In this document: positions 12,108 through 24,917 of the stretch, piece after piece
How the letters are laid out: each line of letters begins with the position of its first letter
Position numbering within the stretch: position 1 is the first letter of the stretch
Assembly: GCF_017562075.2 (NCBI RefSeq)
Contig: NC_054081.1
Location: 18,341,634-18,405,633, forward strand
Reading direction: 5' to 3'
Source: Anopheles merus
Taxonomy: Eukaryota; Arthropoda; Insecta; Diptera; Culicidae
DNA length: 64,000 bases
Notes under the pieces: model-generated
What the model was told of the DNA's origin: nothing
The model's database searches: none
Seen by the model: the letters and a program-made list of their open reading frames with translations, nothing else
Program-made: the position numbers and the translations under genes

Positions 12108-13174
12108 AAGAGAGAGATAGAGAGAGAGCAGAGTATGTTATATTATCTCCAAAAGTCTGTTTCGTGCCGCCTAACTTACCACCCAGGGACGTTCTCCGGA
12201 TCGTCGCAGCGCTGCAGATCCTCATTGTACACCATGCCCTGATCGCATGTACCCTGGCGCGGCTCGATGCCGTTCAGACAGATGTAGAACCGCTGACAGT
12301 CATCCGGATGCGGATAGTTCGGGTGTGTGATGATCTGCCCGTTCTTGTCCATCTTTTGCGCATTCTTGGGACACTGGAAGCCGTCGTTGAGTTTCTCTGC
12401 GGAGGCGAAAACGCGCACCTGTCACAAACTATTGTCCCTACCATGCCCGTCCCGCGCAATACATACTGTTTGCGTTACTGCCACATCCCTGCCGGTTGGC
12501 CATGTCCGGCCACACACACGTCCCTGTCGTTTCGTAAAAGTGCAGCCCGGCCACACATGTCATCTCGAGCTCGCGCCCATTGATGCAGTTGTAGAAGATG
12601 TTGCAAATCGACGAGTCCGGATGCGGGAAGAAGCCGTTCTGGCGCGGGCACACGCCGATCGGTCTTGGCGGCTCTAAAGATGTGGCGGAGGAGGTCGTAA
12701 AGGTGAGACCTCATTGCAAGAGGCGGACGTGAGGCACTTTAGGCACTTTACTTACGCAGCTCCTTCCGGTCGCCGCAGTCCACGTTGAACACCTGGTCGC
12801 ACTTGTTGACCAGCTTGCTGGCCGGGTTGAAGACAAGCCCGTCCGGGCAGAGCTGCTCCTTCACGCGCCCATCATTGCACTCGTAGTACTTGTCGCACTG
12901 GTACGGGTCCTCGAACTGGCCGTCCGGTTTCGGGCAGGTAAACTCGAAGTAGTCTTCCGGTTCGTCCGCCGCAGCTGTGGAGTTGTAGCGTTTGGGAGAA
13001 AGTTACCGACGGTAGCATACGGGCAGGCAACGTCCTCCTACACCAGCCGCAGGACATCGCCGGGGCATCTCGTCTCTGAGTCTAGGTTTGGTCGAAACCG
13101 GAATGCAACTTACAGCAAACAGCTAGCACGACGGCCAGCAGGACCGGCAGGCTGAGATGAGCGCGCTTGAGCAT
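11974..13174 (-). CDS. Obstructor-A-like chitin-binding protein (CPAP3), paralogue 1
   Basis: Five exons on the minus strand: 13174-13114, 12974-12756, 12673-12467, 12396-12180 and 12016-11974. They have GT-AG introns in phases 1, 1, 1 and 2 and give 248 residues. Exon 1 encodes a hydrophobic signal peptide (MLKRAHLSLPVLLAVVLAVC). Exons 2-4 each encode one peritrophin-A chitin-binding module with six cysteines (for example CPKPDGQFEDPYQC, CPRQNGFFPHPDSSIC, HPNYPHPDDCQRFYIC). The last exon encodes a CEDWY tail. Products of this family are secreted and bind chitin in apical extracellular matrix. The tail differs from obst-A (NSSETDRDA instead of a Lys-rich end), and an acidic DEPEDYFE insert precedes the first cysteine. 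This is a tandem paralogue of the next two upstream genes. Alternative donors shifted by a few bases are possible, but all frames join cleanly. Confidence 0.92.
12032..12129. repeat. (GA)n microsatellite in the last intron of obst-A-like paralogue 1
   Basis: Imperfect GA/GATA run inside the intron between the last two exons. Low complexity; no function inferred. Confidence 0.9.
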
Positions 13175-13685
13175 GACGGGATTGGCAGATGCGTGTGGGC
13201 GGAAGTAAACAGCAGCACTGTCTGGGCTGGTGGCGCAAAGTCCAGGGTGAAGAAGATTACTCTCTCGCCCTCTGACCGGTCACTCCTCCGATTGTACGAC
13301 CTCGCGATGCAGCAGTTCCAGCACCAAGGGAGCAGCCGGGCGTCCCGATCCGTACGTTAGCAGCGCAAGCAGATAACTAGGCTGCGCCGCTGATGAGACC
13401 CGCACTTTTTGTGCTTTGGCGAGATTCGCTCTCGTGTGTGCGCGACGACGACAACGACGTCGTCGTTCTCCCTTCCCTTCGCGGCTGGCACGGCAGGTTC
13501 GAGTCCCGCCGGGGCCGAGACATACATATGCTGCCGCGGGCGGGCACGCTGCGCAATAAAGCGGATGAGCTTTGGCCGGCCTGGCCGGCAGCCACCGACT
13601 GGCCACCATCGACGGCGGGGGAAAAGGTTGGCGCCCATACGCTCTGGACGGTTCCATCAGCCGAGTTGGTGCGCGGGTCGCTGGC

Positions 13686-13720
<35 letters not shown>

Positions 13721-15599
13721 AGGGGTTTGGATATCTTATTCAACAGCAAATGTTATACCCCCGCAGCATCCAACCTTTTTTGCTCCCTGCTCGCGCTGGG
13801 ACGTTTCTCACCGCGCGGTCCGCGGTCTGGAATTGCCACGCCGCTCGTATTGGCAGCTGCCTACCTCCTCGTACCGGTGTGACCATAGCCTTTCGTCCCG
13901 GGCGATTGGGGAGGCCAATTATGTAAACGGCCGGATTGTGTTGTTTACACCAAACTGGTTTATTTCCTCTTGTACGCGCGCCCGCTCGCCTTCGCTCCAG
14001 ATGGTGCCATAATGGTTGACCAACGGCTAATGCGCGCCCTCTGCACGCGTCCCTCCCACGAAACCTGGTGCATGGAACGGTAATGGTTGGGCACTTTCTC
14101 TCCTTTCGCCTGGCCAGGCGAAAAGCGTTTATGCAATCGCACATCACTCACATCACCACTGGCCGGAATGACGCCATAAGGTACACGCCGGCACTGCTGT
14201 GGACCAGGGTGTGGACCACAGTGCCAGCCACACAGTAAGAGAAGGTTGTGTGTGTGCGAGGGGACCATTTGGTGGTAATTGGATGAGCTCCTAAAAGTTC
14301 CTTGCAACACGCAGGCGCAAACAAAGGACAGCAACGCCTGTATCTCACAATCAGAAATTGACATCTCTACTGCTAGATGCTACCGGTGTGGTAGGCATTG
14401 CCGACGCTAATTTGCATACATCTCTCATTTTATCGCCCTGAAAAGGTCAACCGATCGAACAGAGGTTTTGGTGTTTGTTTTTTGTGCTTCTTCTCTCCAT
14501 TTTATTTTTCCTTATTCCTTATACAATCAGGCTTTATGGTTTATTCATACGCTAAGGCTACTCTCCCTCGCCGACCCGAAGGTCGACTGCTTTCTTGGCT
14601 GGTCTATGCAGGAGCGTTTCGTCCTACTGCGCCGTCTGGTTATGGGGGTTTCTTCGTTGTTTCGACTTCTTCTCATCCCACTACTAGATTGATTCTGCTA
14701 CTATTTTTATGCCGCCGGTCGAGCAACTGGGCAGGAAGGCTTGCGCAATCCACTAAGCAAGTAGGAAACTGGCTATTGTGTCACACCCGCCAAAGATGCG
14801 TCCAGATGATGCGTGCGAGGTATGCCGGAGCGGAAAACGAAATCGTTATGAAAATAGATGGATTTGATTGGATGCAGATGTAGAAAGACAGTGGGAGAAG
14901 GACAGTGCACGAGATGTAGCGGTAAGGATTGGTAAGTTGGTTTGGCATGAAATAATAGTGGCAAGAGTTCAGAAAAAGGGGCATAATGACGAGATATGAC
15001 GAAACATAGGTTGGAAAGTAAATCGATTTCGAGAAAGAAGAGGAAGCTAGCCAGAAGAAGAAGGCGTGAAACATGAGAAAGTATGCACAGTGCAGTTGAA
15101 AAGTGTAAAACTGAACAAAAGATACCCAAAGAGATAGATAGAGAGAGAGAAAGAGAGCATGAAATGAGGAAAGATATCGACCGTCACAGTTGCAGGTCAA
15201 TAGACTTTTGGGTAGATGAGCACATCCTCAACTGCTCGATTGATGTCAGAAGGTACAGGGGTGTGGTGGATTGATCGTGTGATTCGTGATTGATTGATTG
15301 ATGGCAGGCACACGGACGGGACGTGACTGTTTGAGTGGTTCCTTTTGCGCATGGCCGTATCCGTCCAAAAAGTTTTCGACCGACCGACCGGTGGTGGCTT
15401 TTGCGGTGGCTTAGTGTGGATGGCGGACACCTTAGCTAACGGTAAACGAACAGTAGTAAAAAACGCGTTTTTTGTGGAGAGGGGAGACATTTATCACAAA
15501 GCAATGCTGGTGCGCTGATCTAGGCAGCAGGCAGCGGACGTCGTCGTCAGCAGCGGCAGCAGCAACTCACGGCGCACACGCCGAATGCACACAGGTCAT
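13175..15599. other. Intergenic region between the two obst-A-like paralogues
   Basis: Contains the likely promoter of paralogue 1, a long (GT)n run (13691-13718) and otherwise unique sequence. I see no supportable gene. The open frames here are short and lack family resemblance. Confidence 0.5.
13691..13718. repeat. (GT)n microsatellite
   Basis: Fourteen GT units between the two obst-A-like paralogues. Confidence 0.9.
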
Positions 15600-16803
15600 T
15601 CAGTTCTTGTTAGCGTCCTCCTCCTTGTACCAGTCTTTGCTGCATGGGCGAGACGATAAAGAGACAGAGAGACAGAGAGAGAGAGAGAGAGAGTGTGTGT
15701 GTGTGTCCCGGACGAAACGGTAGTGCATTAGTGGGCTGTTGCGAGATTTTGGGGAACATTTCCAGCACCGCTACTTACCATTCCGGCACGTTCTCCGGAT
15801 CGTCGCAGCGCTGCAGATCCTCGTTGTACACCATCTTGGCGTCGCATTTGCCGAGGCGCGGCTCGATACCGTTCAGGCAGTAGTAGAACTGGGAGCAGTC
15901 GCTCGGATGCGGATAGTTCGGGTGCGTGATGACCTGTCCATTTTTGTCGTAGCGCGTCTCCTTCGGACACTGGAAGCCGTCGTTGAGTTTCTCTGTGGGT
16001 AAAAAGAGAGAGACAGAGAGAACAAAAGTGTGTCTCCGTTAGCAAATGTGCTCCAGAGTCGATCCAGAGATCTCGGGATTTCGACCGTCTCACTACTCAC
16101 TGTTGGCGTTGCTGCCGCAGCCCTCGCGGGCGGCCACATCGGGCCACACGCAGGTGCCGGACTTTTCGTCAAAGTGCAGCCCACCGGTACAGCTCATCTC
16201 CAGCTCCTCGCCGTTGATGCAGCTGTAGAACACGTTGCAGATCGACGGGTCTGGATGGCTGAAGAACCCGTTCTTGCGCGGACAGTAGTCGGTAGTACCT
16301 TGCGCTGGTTCTGTTGTCGGTTGTTGTTGGTTATAGGGGATATAGACACAAAACAAGCAGACAAATCGTTACCACAACTAGCCTTTGTGGGGGAAGAAGG
16401 AAGTGCTCCACACTCAGCAACGACACTTACGCAGCTCGAACCGATCGCCACAGTCGACGTTGAAGGGTTGGTCGCACTTGTTGACCAGCTTGATCGTCGG
16501 ATCGAAGACGAGCCCGTCCGGGCAGAGCTTCTCGGTCGCTTCACCCTCGTCGCACACGTAGTACTTGTCGCACTGCACCGGATCCTCGAACTGTCCCCGG
16601 TTCTTGGGACACTTGAACTGGGCATCTTGGGGATGACATAAAAAACAGAGCCGGGAAATAGTTAGAACCTCGCTACGGAACGGTAAACACACACCGCAGC
16701 AGCATCACAGCTTTCCACACCGGTAATTCTTCGCCTTACCTACGATTGCTGCGGGGATTAGCAGCAGCATCGCTGCCAGCACACTGCTTCTCGTTGCTGC
16801 CAT
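15600..16803 (-). CDS. Obstructor-A-like chitin-binding protein (CPAP3), paralogue 2
   Basis: Five exons on the minus strand: 16803-16740, 16625-16431, 16310-16101, 15992-15779 and 15639-15600. Intron phases are 1, 1, 1 and 2, and the product is 240 residues. The signal peptide is MAATRSSVLAAMLLLIPAAI. Three peritrophin-A modules follow, one per exon (CPKNRGQFEDPVQC, CPRKNGFFSHPDPSIC, HPNYPHPSDCSQFYYC), then a CKDWYKEEDANKN tail. It is very close to paralogue 1 in the third module, where the LQRCDDPENVP block is shared, and to obst-A in the first. The chromosomal order and shared exon structure indicate local duplication. The expected role is a secreted chitin-binding protein of cuticle or tracheal matrix; which tissue uses this copy cannot be read from the sequence. 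Confidence 0.93.
15661..15707. repeat. (GA)n-(GT)n microsatellite in the last intron of paralogue 2
   Basis: A GA run passes directly into a GT run, in the same intron position as the GA run of paralogue 1 at 12032-12129. The shared placement may be inherited from the duplication ancestor. Confidence 0.85.
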
Positions 16804-19800
16804 CGTAAGCTGTGGTCTTTGTAGTTGTCTGGAGAGCTGAGTGACTGGCGTGAAGAACTGGAAAGCTGACGATGGTTCCCGCGGTTGGAACCAGGCCTGT
16901 ACACCACCGTGGATGATCGAGTAGCGGCTTCTGCGACTGCGGCTGCGCTACCAAGCGTTCCCGTAGTTACCGATAAACTACGCGATGTCGATGATGCGAC
17001 TCTCACTTTTGTTAGCACCGTGCCACCGACTCGCAACGGACCGACCGACTCGGTTGGGCAAGAGCGGGATGGTGGGGAGTGGGTAGTAGGGGCACGCATC
17101 CGGTCCTCCGTCGTGTCGGACAAGGGTGGAAGCTAGCTCATGCGGACAAGAAGTGCGAAGGTGGAGCAGTAGGAATATGCTCGGTTCCTCTACGCTCCAA
17201 ATATCTTCCTGCTCTCTCTTTCTCTCTCTCTTTCTTTGTCTCTCTCTCGGTCGCGGTCGGTCTCTTTCCTTCGCACGCTGTTCGGGAAGGTATAACATCC
17301 TATCCCGCCCCAAGCAGCCCCTCTAGCCCGCGCACATGTTTATCTGCTACTCTGTTGCCAACCAAAGTGGCGTCCAATTCCCTCCCGAGGTGTCTGCACC
17401 GCGAAAGGTAGGGGGTGTCCCTATTGCAAAACCGGCGCAGCAGTTCAAATTTCAGGCTCCTTTGCATTGCCGAGCGTCGTCGTGCCACGTCGCGATCGTG
17501 ATCGTGGCTGCCATACTGCCAGGAGGGGTAGTTTTATGGGCCTGTGAGGGCGAGGCTGTAGGAGTAGTCAAACAACTACATCTCCGCTTGCATCCCTTTC
17601 CCCCCCTCCCCCTCCCGATCCGGAGGGGAGGTCTGTTTCCAATCAGGCACGACGCCCCGTTGGAATGGAGCCGAAATCTGGGTGCGACCCGCGAACGTCA
17701 GAAGAATGTGAAATGGATAGCTATCGGTCGGTGCCCGGCTGCGGGGTGTGCAAGCTCTGCGGTGGGAGAATGGAACTGGGGGCAAATCTGCAGCAAGCAG
17801 GCGGTCGGAAGACCCGCACTGGACGGCTGCCGGGCAACGGAGAAGTTGCCAACTCCAAACTGCAACAGGCCGGCTAACCGGCAAAGGGCAAGACCTGGGG
17901 CGAGAGCTTCGGAGGTATTTGGGAGTGCAGTGTAATTTAGGCTGACTAACGGGCTCCCTAGAGGAAGCAGGTAATTGTAATGTACGCCCCGCCCGAGATG
18001 CGTGGGCAATGCGAATGCCCGCCGTGCACGGCATGACAATTTCGCCGTGCTTTCGTACGCCACGCCAGCAGCCCGGCGGGTCATTGGCTAACCGAATGGG
18101 GGTGTCGCCCGATGGCAAAACACGTCAAACACGGCAATGCTTCCTGCTTCGGTGTGACGCCGTCGACCTCCCTCCCCGCGGGCTGCGTTGGTAGGGCAAT
18201 TCCGTGAGCCCGGTCGTAAGTAGCGCCCGTGTGACGCTGCAGCCACCTTTTGCCGTCGTCACGCTATTGTGTTTTCCTTTTCCTCCTTTCTTTTTTGTCG
18301 TTGTTGATGTTGTTGTTGTTGGGTTTGGCCCTCGCTCACTATCTGTCACTGACGCTTGACGACTAGACCGAGACAGAAGGCCAACCGACAGGGGCAGGGG
18401 TCACAAACCAGCACCACCGTGCTTCCTGGTTATTTACCGACTGCCAGGCTCTCGAAATGAAAGAGAGCGACAATAGAAGACGCCGATAGTTGGTAGGACA
18501 TTGGTGCGCACCGCGTGCCTCAGACACTGGAAAATGGCAGGTTTTGCAGTACGGTGTAGTCGCCGGAGCTTGGTTGGTCGCTGGTTAGCCTTGGTAACGT
18601 TTCCGCAAAACGTTGGCAGCCCAAGCTAGCAAACGGTTAGCTTGGGAGGGTAATAGTAAAAGCGTGACCATACACGGATGACGTATGTGACGAGAGTGGA
18701 GCGTTTCGTTAGAATAAGAATAGTGTTCGGTGTACGCCAGACATCTTCTACTTCTCGATGGGCGCTTCAAACATGCGAGGACACCTTCACCTTCATAAAC
18801 CGATCTTACCACCCACAAGCAAGGATATCAAATACATCTTCTTGCCAACCAGCACGAACAGAGCGAAGCATACATAATTCCAAACGCCACGCCAACTCTC
18901 GCTTTCTTGTGGCCCGGGATCAGGTTACCCATAATTTCATAATCACCCGCCCAGCTCCGGTTTGTAGGTCAAATCTTTACCGCTACACCGCCCCCTTTCG
19001 CATCTCCCTAAACCCACACACACACACGCGGGTGCGCGTTATTCAATATCCTCCACCTCCTGCTCCTCTAATTCCACCTAGGGGTCCAGTTCTACGCGAT
19101 CTCCACAACACGCACGGTTGCTCTCGTTTTTGCGCACAACGTCAACAAAACAACATCCTCCTCTTTGGACGGGTTTTTGGAACCCCAAGGGCAGCAGAAG
19201 AAGCCGCAGCGAAGGGAGCGAAGTAGCAAGCCAGCAAAGCGCATTGGTTCACTTTCGATTTCGTTAGCCTTGTGCGGCTAGGGCTGGGGTCGTGCGGCTG
19301 CGGCAATGCGAAGATTCCATCTTCAGCAGCCGCCTTTGGACGCGTTTGGACCGGTTTGCTGCCCGGGGGGTCCATCATCAATTTTCGCTCGCTTCATTGT
19401 TTTTCGCTTCGGTCGCTTTTCCTTTCAAGGGTAACTGCATTATCGAGTACTAGCATAATTGGTTGATGATTGATAGCCAACGCAACTTTACTGTTTCTCC
19501 AAGAGCTGTGTGCTGACTTGGCGAACGAGAAACGTGCGAAAAGCTCTCATTATAATTTATCGGAGTTCTCATAAAAACTAGCTTATGAAATTTGTATCTG
19601 TATTTATATACAGGGTGTAGAGAGATGAGATGAGAGAGAATCTCCTACATGAGCTCCCGGATGAAGTCGGGTCTCCTACAAGTGCCCGGACGAGATTGAT
19701 TCCCAACTCCTTTGTAGCAAGGACTTTAACTATTCGGTTACGTGACGTTAATAAGTAGTAGATCCTGTTTATGGCTGGCATAAAACCACATATGCTGATA

Positions 19801-21302
19801 CACTACCGAAATAAATAAGAAGGAGAGCAGCTGAAGCACAAATAAAAATTAAAAACTCTGTTTTCCTCTTAAATCTGCCATTATTCCTTGTTCTTTATTC
19901 GTTGGTTGAGTCTCCAAGAAGAAGAAAACATTTATAATGATATTCATCTGCAGCAACTATAAGTGAAGAAATGGAGCTCAAAACGAGTTTGGCGAGCAAC
20001 AATTGTACGGCAAGCTGCGGGTTGGCGTTTTTAATTTTCGGCTCTGCTCCAGTTATCAGCGGCAGCAGGATCAACCGCCGGTTCTTCATGGGCGACGCCT
20101 CCCATAGAGCTACCGCAGCGGCTGCCACCTTCTACCGTCTCTGCCAACTACCCCTAAACCAATCGGCCGGAGTGAGCGTGGAACCGGTTTGGTCACAGCC
20201 TCACCGGTGAATGTTTGGAACAATTTTCACACAGGCCGCTTGTGTGGTGATCCAGTTTCACCATTCCAGTTCTCTCCCTCCTGGTTCGATGGCGAGAACC
20301 ACGCGTTCAAGGATGTTTGAGCCGCGCCCCAACACACACACACACACAAACACACACGCGCGCGGGAGCGCTCCCTTCCCCCTTCCTCAAACCGACGCGT
20401 CGTGGAAATGTCTGAAATGTCAAAAAGGGAAGGGAACCGCACTCCAAAAGCCCTTTCAAAAGCGAGCTGATAGTGAGATAGCAAGAGAGGGTAGGTTCAG
20501 AAAGGGCCTACGTTCTAGATTTGCTTTTATTTGCTGCGCACACATATATACATTCACACACATACATACATCCTCCTTTCACTCTTAGGCCTCGATCGTT
20601 GGGCAATTAGTATGCGCACGTTCCGCGCGGATGCACCGAGAGAAGGCGGCTCGACCGTTGTGGCGCTGTCTAGTGCGTCCTCTCCCCTGTTCTACTTACT
20701 TAAATATCACTCACCTTTGGCATACATCAAACCGGCTTATCTAGGTGAAAAACACGCTCAATCGACAACGTATGCACATTTGCGCACTGTTAAGGTTTTC
20801 TGTCATTTGTTTTTGTTTTTTATTTCATATTTTTAGTTTCATTTATTATTGCTCAAAACAAATTGAGAACAAAATCGTACAAGGGAGGGTTGTACAGCTT
20901 CGAGGGGTTCGTTAACATATTTTAAAACAAAAGTACAAACGTAATGAGTCTTTTCATTGGCGTGCGCTAGTACAAGAGCACTTCTTTTTGCTGTCTTTTT
21001 TCCGTTGTTGTTGTTCAGAAACAAACGACATATCGCAACGCGCACGGCCTGTGACCGTCGCCATTTTGTTTTTGTTTACTTTTTCTTTTTTTTCTTCCTT
21101 TTTTCCTGATAACTTATGTATCTTTCTTTACTGTATTCTGGTATGGTGAATGTCGGATATTTCCGAGAAGGTGTCATCAGTCTGCAAATTCTTGGCGTTC
21201 CTCATCTTACTGGACGAAAAACTAAAAAGTGGGAATTAAGTGGGGAATAGGAGGGACAACTGGAACGAGGGAACTTGGGGTGAGGGATTTCATGACGGCA
21301 GC
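16804..21302. other. Upstream region of paralogue 2 and downstream flank of obst-A
   Basis: About 4.5 kb without a supportable gene. It contains a CT-rich run near 17205-17250, a (CA)n run near 20334-20356, and a SINE-like fragment at 19610-19790. It probably includes the promoter of paralogue 2 near its 3' (low-coordinate) side and the obst-A 3' untranslated region near 20.8-21.3 kb. Confidence 0.5.
19610..19790 (+). mobile_element. Diverged SINE200-like fragment
   Basis: It matches the 3' half of the element at 160-350 in order and spacing: TAGCAAGGA, a GTTACGTG motif, and GGCTGGCATAA corresponding to GGCCGGCATG. It is clearly diverged and its edges are uncertain. Confidence 0.5.
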
Positions 21303-24300
21303 TCAGTTCTTCTTCTCGTCACTCTCCTTGTACCAGTCCTCGCTAGCAAAAAAAAAAACAAACAAACAAACCAAGATGTTAGCAGGTGGATTCGGAGTGA
21401 CCAAAAAGCCTAACACGAATCTTCAACGACGAATCTGCAGCAGTGGAATCTTACCAGCCGGGTACGTTTTCGGGTGCGTCGCATCGCTCTGTCTCCTCGT
21501 TGTACACCTCTCCGACCTGGCAGCCGAGATCACGCGGCTCCACACCGTTCAGGCAGACGTAAAACCGCTGGCAATCGGTCGGGTGAGCATATTTCGGGTG
21601 GGCCACAACCTGCCCGGCCTCGTCCGTCTTCTGATCCTTCGGGCAGGTGAATCCATCCTTCAGTTTCTCTGTAATGATCAACGTCACGCGTTAGGCAGAC
21701 ATTTGAGGTGGAATCCGGTGACGAATATCTTACTGTTTGCTCCGGGATTGCAACCCTGACGGCCGGCATCATTCGGCCAGACGCACGTGCCCGTGTACTC
21801 GTCGAAGTGCAGCCCAGCGGTGCAGGTGATTTCGTTAGCTTCACCCTCAATGCAGTTGTAGAACACGTTGCAGACGGCCGGATCCGGGTGAGCGAAGAAT
21901 CCGTTGCGTCGTGGGCACAGGTTGTTGCCGCGCGGTGGTTCTATTGGAGGGTATAGGGAGATAACCAATGACCAATTTGCTCTTTTCTAGAAGTTTTCAT
22001 TTTGGAGGTAACGGATTTACTTACGCAGCTCTTCACGGTTACCGCAGTCTACGTTGAAGGGCTGGTCGCACTTGTTAATCTTGCGAATGGTAGGATCGAA
22101 GACGAGCCCATCCGGGCAGAGTCGCTCGGTGGCACGTCCATCGACACACTCGTAGAACTTGTCGCACTGGACCGGGTCCTCGTATTGACCGTCCTTTGGT
22201 GGACACTTGAAGCTTTGTGCATCTGTTAGCGGAAATTGTGGAAATGAAAGATTCATTAGTTCGGTGATAATAAGGCTAATCTCCAGGGAGGCAAATCTTG
22301 CACTTTTTGCAGGTCTGATCCGAAATTGCTAATCATAATTAAAATAAATTTAACAGTCCAATCGTAATTAAAATTTGCCGATGAAAGTCTCAACACCTCA
22401 AAACAACAGCAAAAGCAATTATTTCTATTCGCATACTACCCTGCAGCACAACCTAGTGTGTCAATTACGGCGATAGGTTCGCGAACCTGCGTAATGGAGC
22501 ATTGAACCTCAGGATGGAGGCTCACCACTGCACCCCGTTCCAGCTCAATGGAATAGGCCGCCTCGTAAGAGAAGGTGTTTGCTGACCGTTTCGCAAGCGC
22601 AAAATTGCATCGCACTCAATCAATATTGGTGTTGGGTGGATGGGCTATATCATTGTCGGCGCTGTATGCAGAGACCGAGACGCAAAGAACCCGATGCACA
22701 CACTGCGGCGCCATTGTGAAGTCAAAGACGATTGATTTGCCCGTCTTCTTCGGTGTTCTGTTTCTTGATTGCCATTGCCTCACTGCGAGCAGGGGGTATC
22801 GTCGTTTATCATCAGGTTGAAAAGCCGCTGGAGATGGGGTACCGCCTGTCCGTGTCTTCGCCTGGCTTCGGTCGTTCAGGGTCAAGCGGCAGGAAATTCT
22901 GCCGCTGAAACGAAACGGGAACCCCTTTTGCTGTGGTGGCTGAGCACAAACAATTGAACGATAAATGGCGAGTGGCAGACAATGTACAGGGCTGGTAAAG
23001 GGAGGCTAGGACGGAATAGGGACAACAAGCATCATGACATGGCAAAAGCCTGAAAAGTGTCTTTTCACCAAGGTCTTTCAGGGTTGCGAAAGTAGTTTAG
23101 ATCGTTGTGATAATCGCCGTACATAAACGATCTTCCCAGGCTGTAAGCTCCTCCAACAAGAAAGGAGTAACGTTGAAAAGCTTTCACGGAAAACTTCGTA
23201 CGAAAGAGGACTAGCGCGAACTCCTATCTCCAACCTCGGCGTACAGTGCAGCCAGATGCTTGATATAACCGGGTTGGGCTTGGAACTTTCAGGCGCTTTC
23301 CATCGTTACAAGACAAACCGGATCTGTAAGAAATGGGAAAAAGGCGGTAGCAACCACAACAACAACAGCATCGAAAATCAGAGCAAATATAATAGAGCGT
23401 TACGTAATTACGGCACGATCGGGTTTACCCCTCGGGCGGTAGGATCTTTGGAGTGCACATATCTCGAAAGTTTCCATTTGGCTGCAATTTTCAGGTCTTG
23501 CTTGCCATTCCCCAACCTCGTCAATGTGTGTGTATGTGTGCGTGTAGTGAACACATATGCGGGTAACTTTTCCCCGTGCAGTCGAATGTTGCCGGTATTG
23601 CCGCTTTTTACCGTCTTTATTTATCACGCTTCCACCATGCTGTTGTTGTAAGGCTAATAGTTTTGCACCTCAGCTAAATCGCGGGTGGGGCACGGGCACA
23701 GCGTTACGAAAGTAAAAGTTCCGTTTCGCTCATTTGTCGCACACGGTGGCAAATAATAGCTTCCTGTTCCTCCCCGCTCACAGCCGATACTTTGATGACA
23801 TAAGCGAGAGAAGCAACACAAAAAAAAAAAAACAGAATCGCGTCACGTACCGATGGCTGAAACTACTGGAACGGAGGGTCATAATTGCGTTGCACAATTT
23901 GGCAGCATAAAACGAATCGGGAACAATCTCAATTATTTATTTTTGGCATGCCTGGATTTGGTTTCATAATTTCAGAGCAGGTTGTCTCCAATTTGTAGAC
24001 ACATAATTTCAAGACATTGGATGCGGACATAAAAAGGAATATTTTACAGCGACATGTAACCAGGAAGAAACCCTGGAAAGCATCGTGGAGGATTCAAGGA
24101 TTCAAGGTCTTCAGAAAACCTAATATCAATAAAACGTAACGCACGTACAAAATGGGCTGGAATTCTAAATTGTCCCACATTTCTTAGGTTAATTTAGCTT
24201 CAGAGACCAAAAATATTAGAATCTTTCCGCAACATTCCGAAAACGGACACTGAATCTTGGAAAGGGGAGAAAATTTCAAAACTGGAACTAGGTACTTACA

Positions 24301-24345
24301 GATGCACGCGACGGTTGCCGCAAAAACGACCAAGATGTAGCGCAT
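21303..24345 (-). CDS. obst-A: Obstructor-A (obst-A) orthologue, chitin-binding matrix protein
   Basis: Five exons on the minus strand: 24345-24300, 22222-22025, 21940-21734, 21668-21455 and 21342-21303. Introns are in phases 1, 1, 1 and 2, and the product is 234 residues. The signal peptide is MRYILVVFAATVACIYAQ. Three CBM14 modules follow, containing CPPKDGQYEDPVQC, CPRRNGFFAHPDPAVC and HPKYAHPTDCQRFYVC, then the tail CEDWYKESDEKKN. Length, module spacing and the DLGCQVGEVYN block closely match my memory of Drosophila Obst-A (about 237 residues), which organises the chitin matrix of cuticle and trachea. This makes it the likely ancestral-type copy of the cluster. Intron 1 is 2077 bp, and the DNA starting 65 bp upstream of the start codon is tandemly duplicated (see 24410-28047). 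The cysteine framework looks intact. Confidence 0.94.
22223..24299 (-). other. First intron of obst-A
   Basis: Starts with GTAAGT just after the signal-peptide exon and ends with CTAACAG. No repeat element or exon is supportable inside. Long first introns often carry regulatory elements in developmental cuticle genes, but nothing specific is recognisable. Confidence 0.6.
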
Positions 24346-24409
24346 GGTGACTCCGATTCCGGTTAGGGTTGAACGGCGATTTGATTGTTGATGGTAACAC
24401 TTGTCCGTC

Positions 24410-24859
24410 TGTGCTGTGTCCTACGTCGTATCACACTGTGGGACTTCGTTCACGCACGGCTCAAAATGCACGCGCTAACACAAACACACACTTTTGAGGG
24501 GAGCCGTGTAGCAAATCGGTACGCTGTGCGCTCGCTTAGCAGAAGGTTCAGGCACTTCCGAACACTTCAGTAGATTTGAATGGACTATCCAGCGCAGGTG
24601 ATAATACTCTTACTTTTGATGAATCCCTCCGAACGCCAAACGTCGAACGCCGGCGGGGGATGTGCCGCCTGTGTTGTGCCGTCGTGCTGTCGGTACAGGC
24701 CGGCGAATGGCGGGGAGAGCTTGGCAGCGCGAACGGCGTTCGGCCAGTCCGTTCACTCCACCGTGACTTGGGTACGGTGGTTTTTTTCGGTTTGCGGTTT
24801 GCCGTTCTTCCATTTCGTTTGCTCATAGTTTCGTGGCTGCTTTTCGCTCTCTCTCCCTC

Positions 24860-24917
<58 letters not shown>

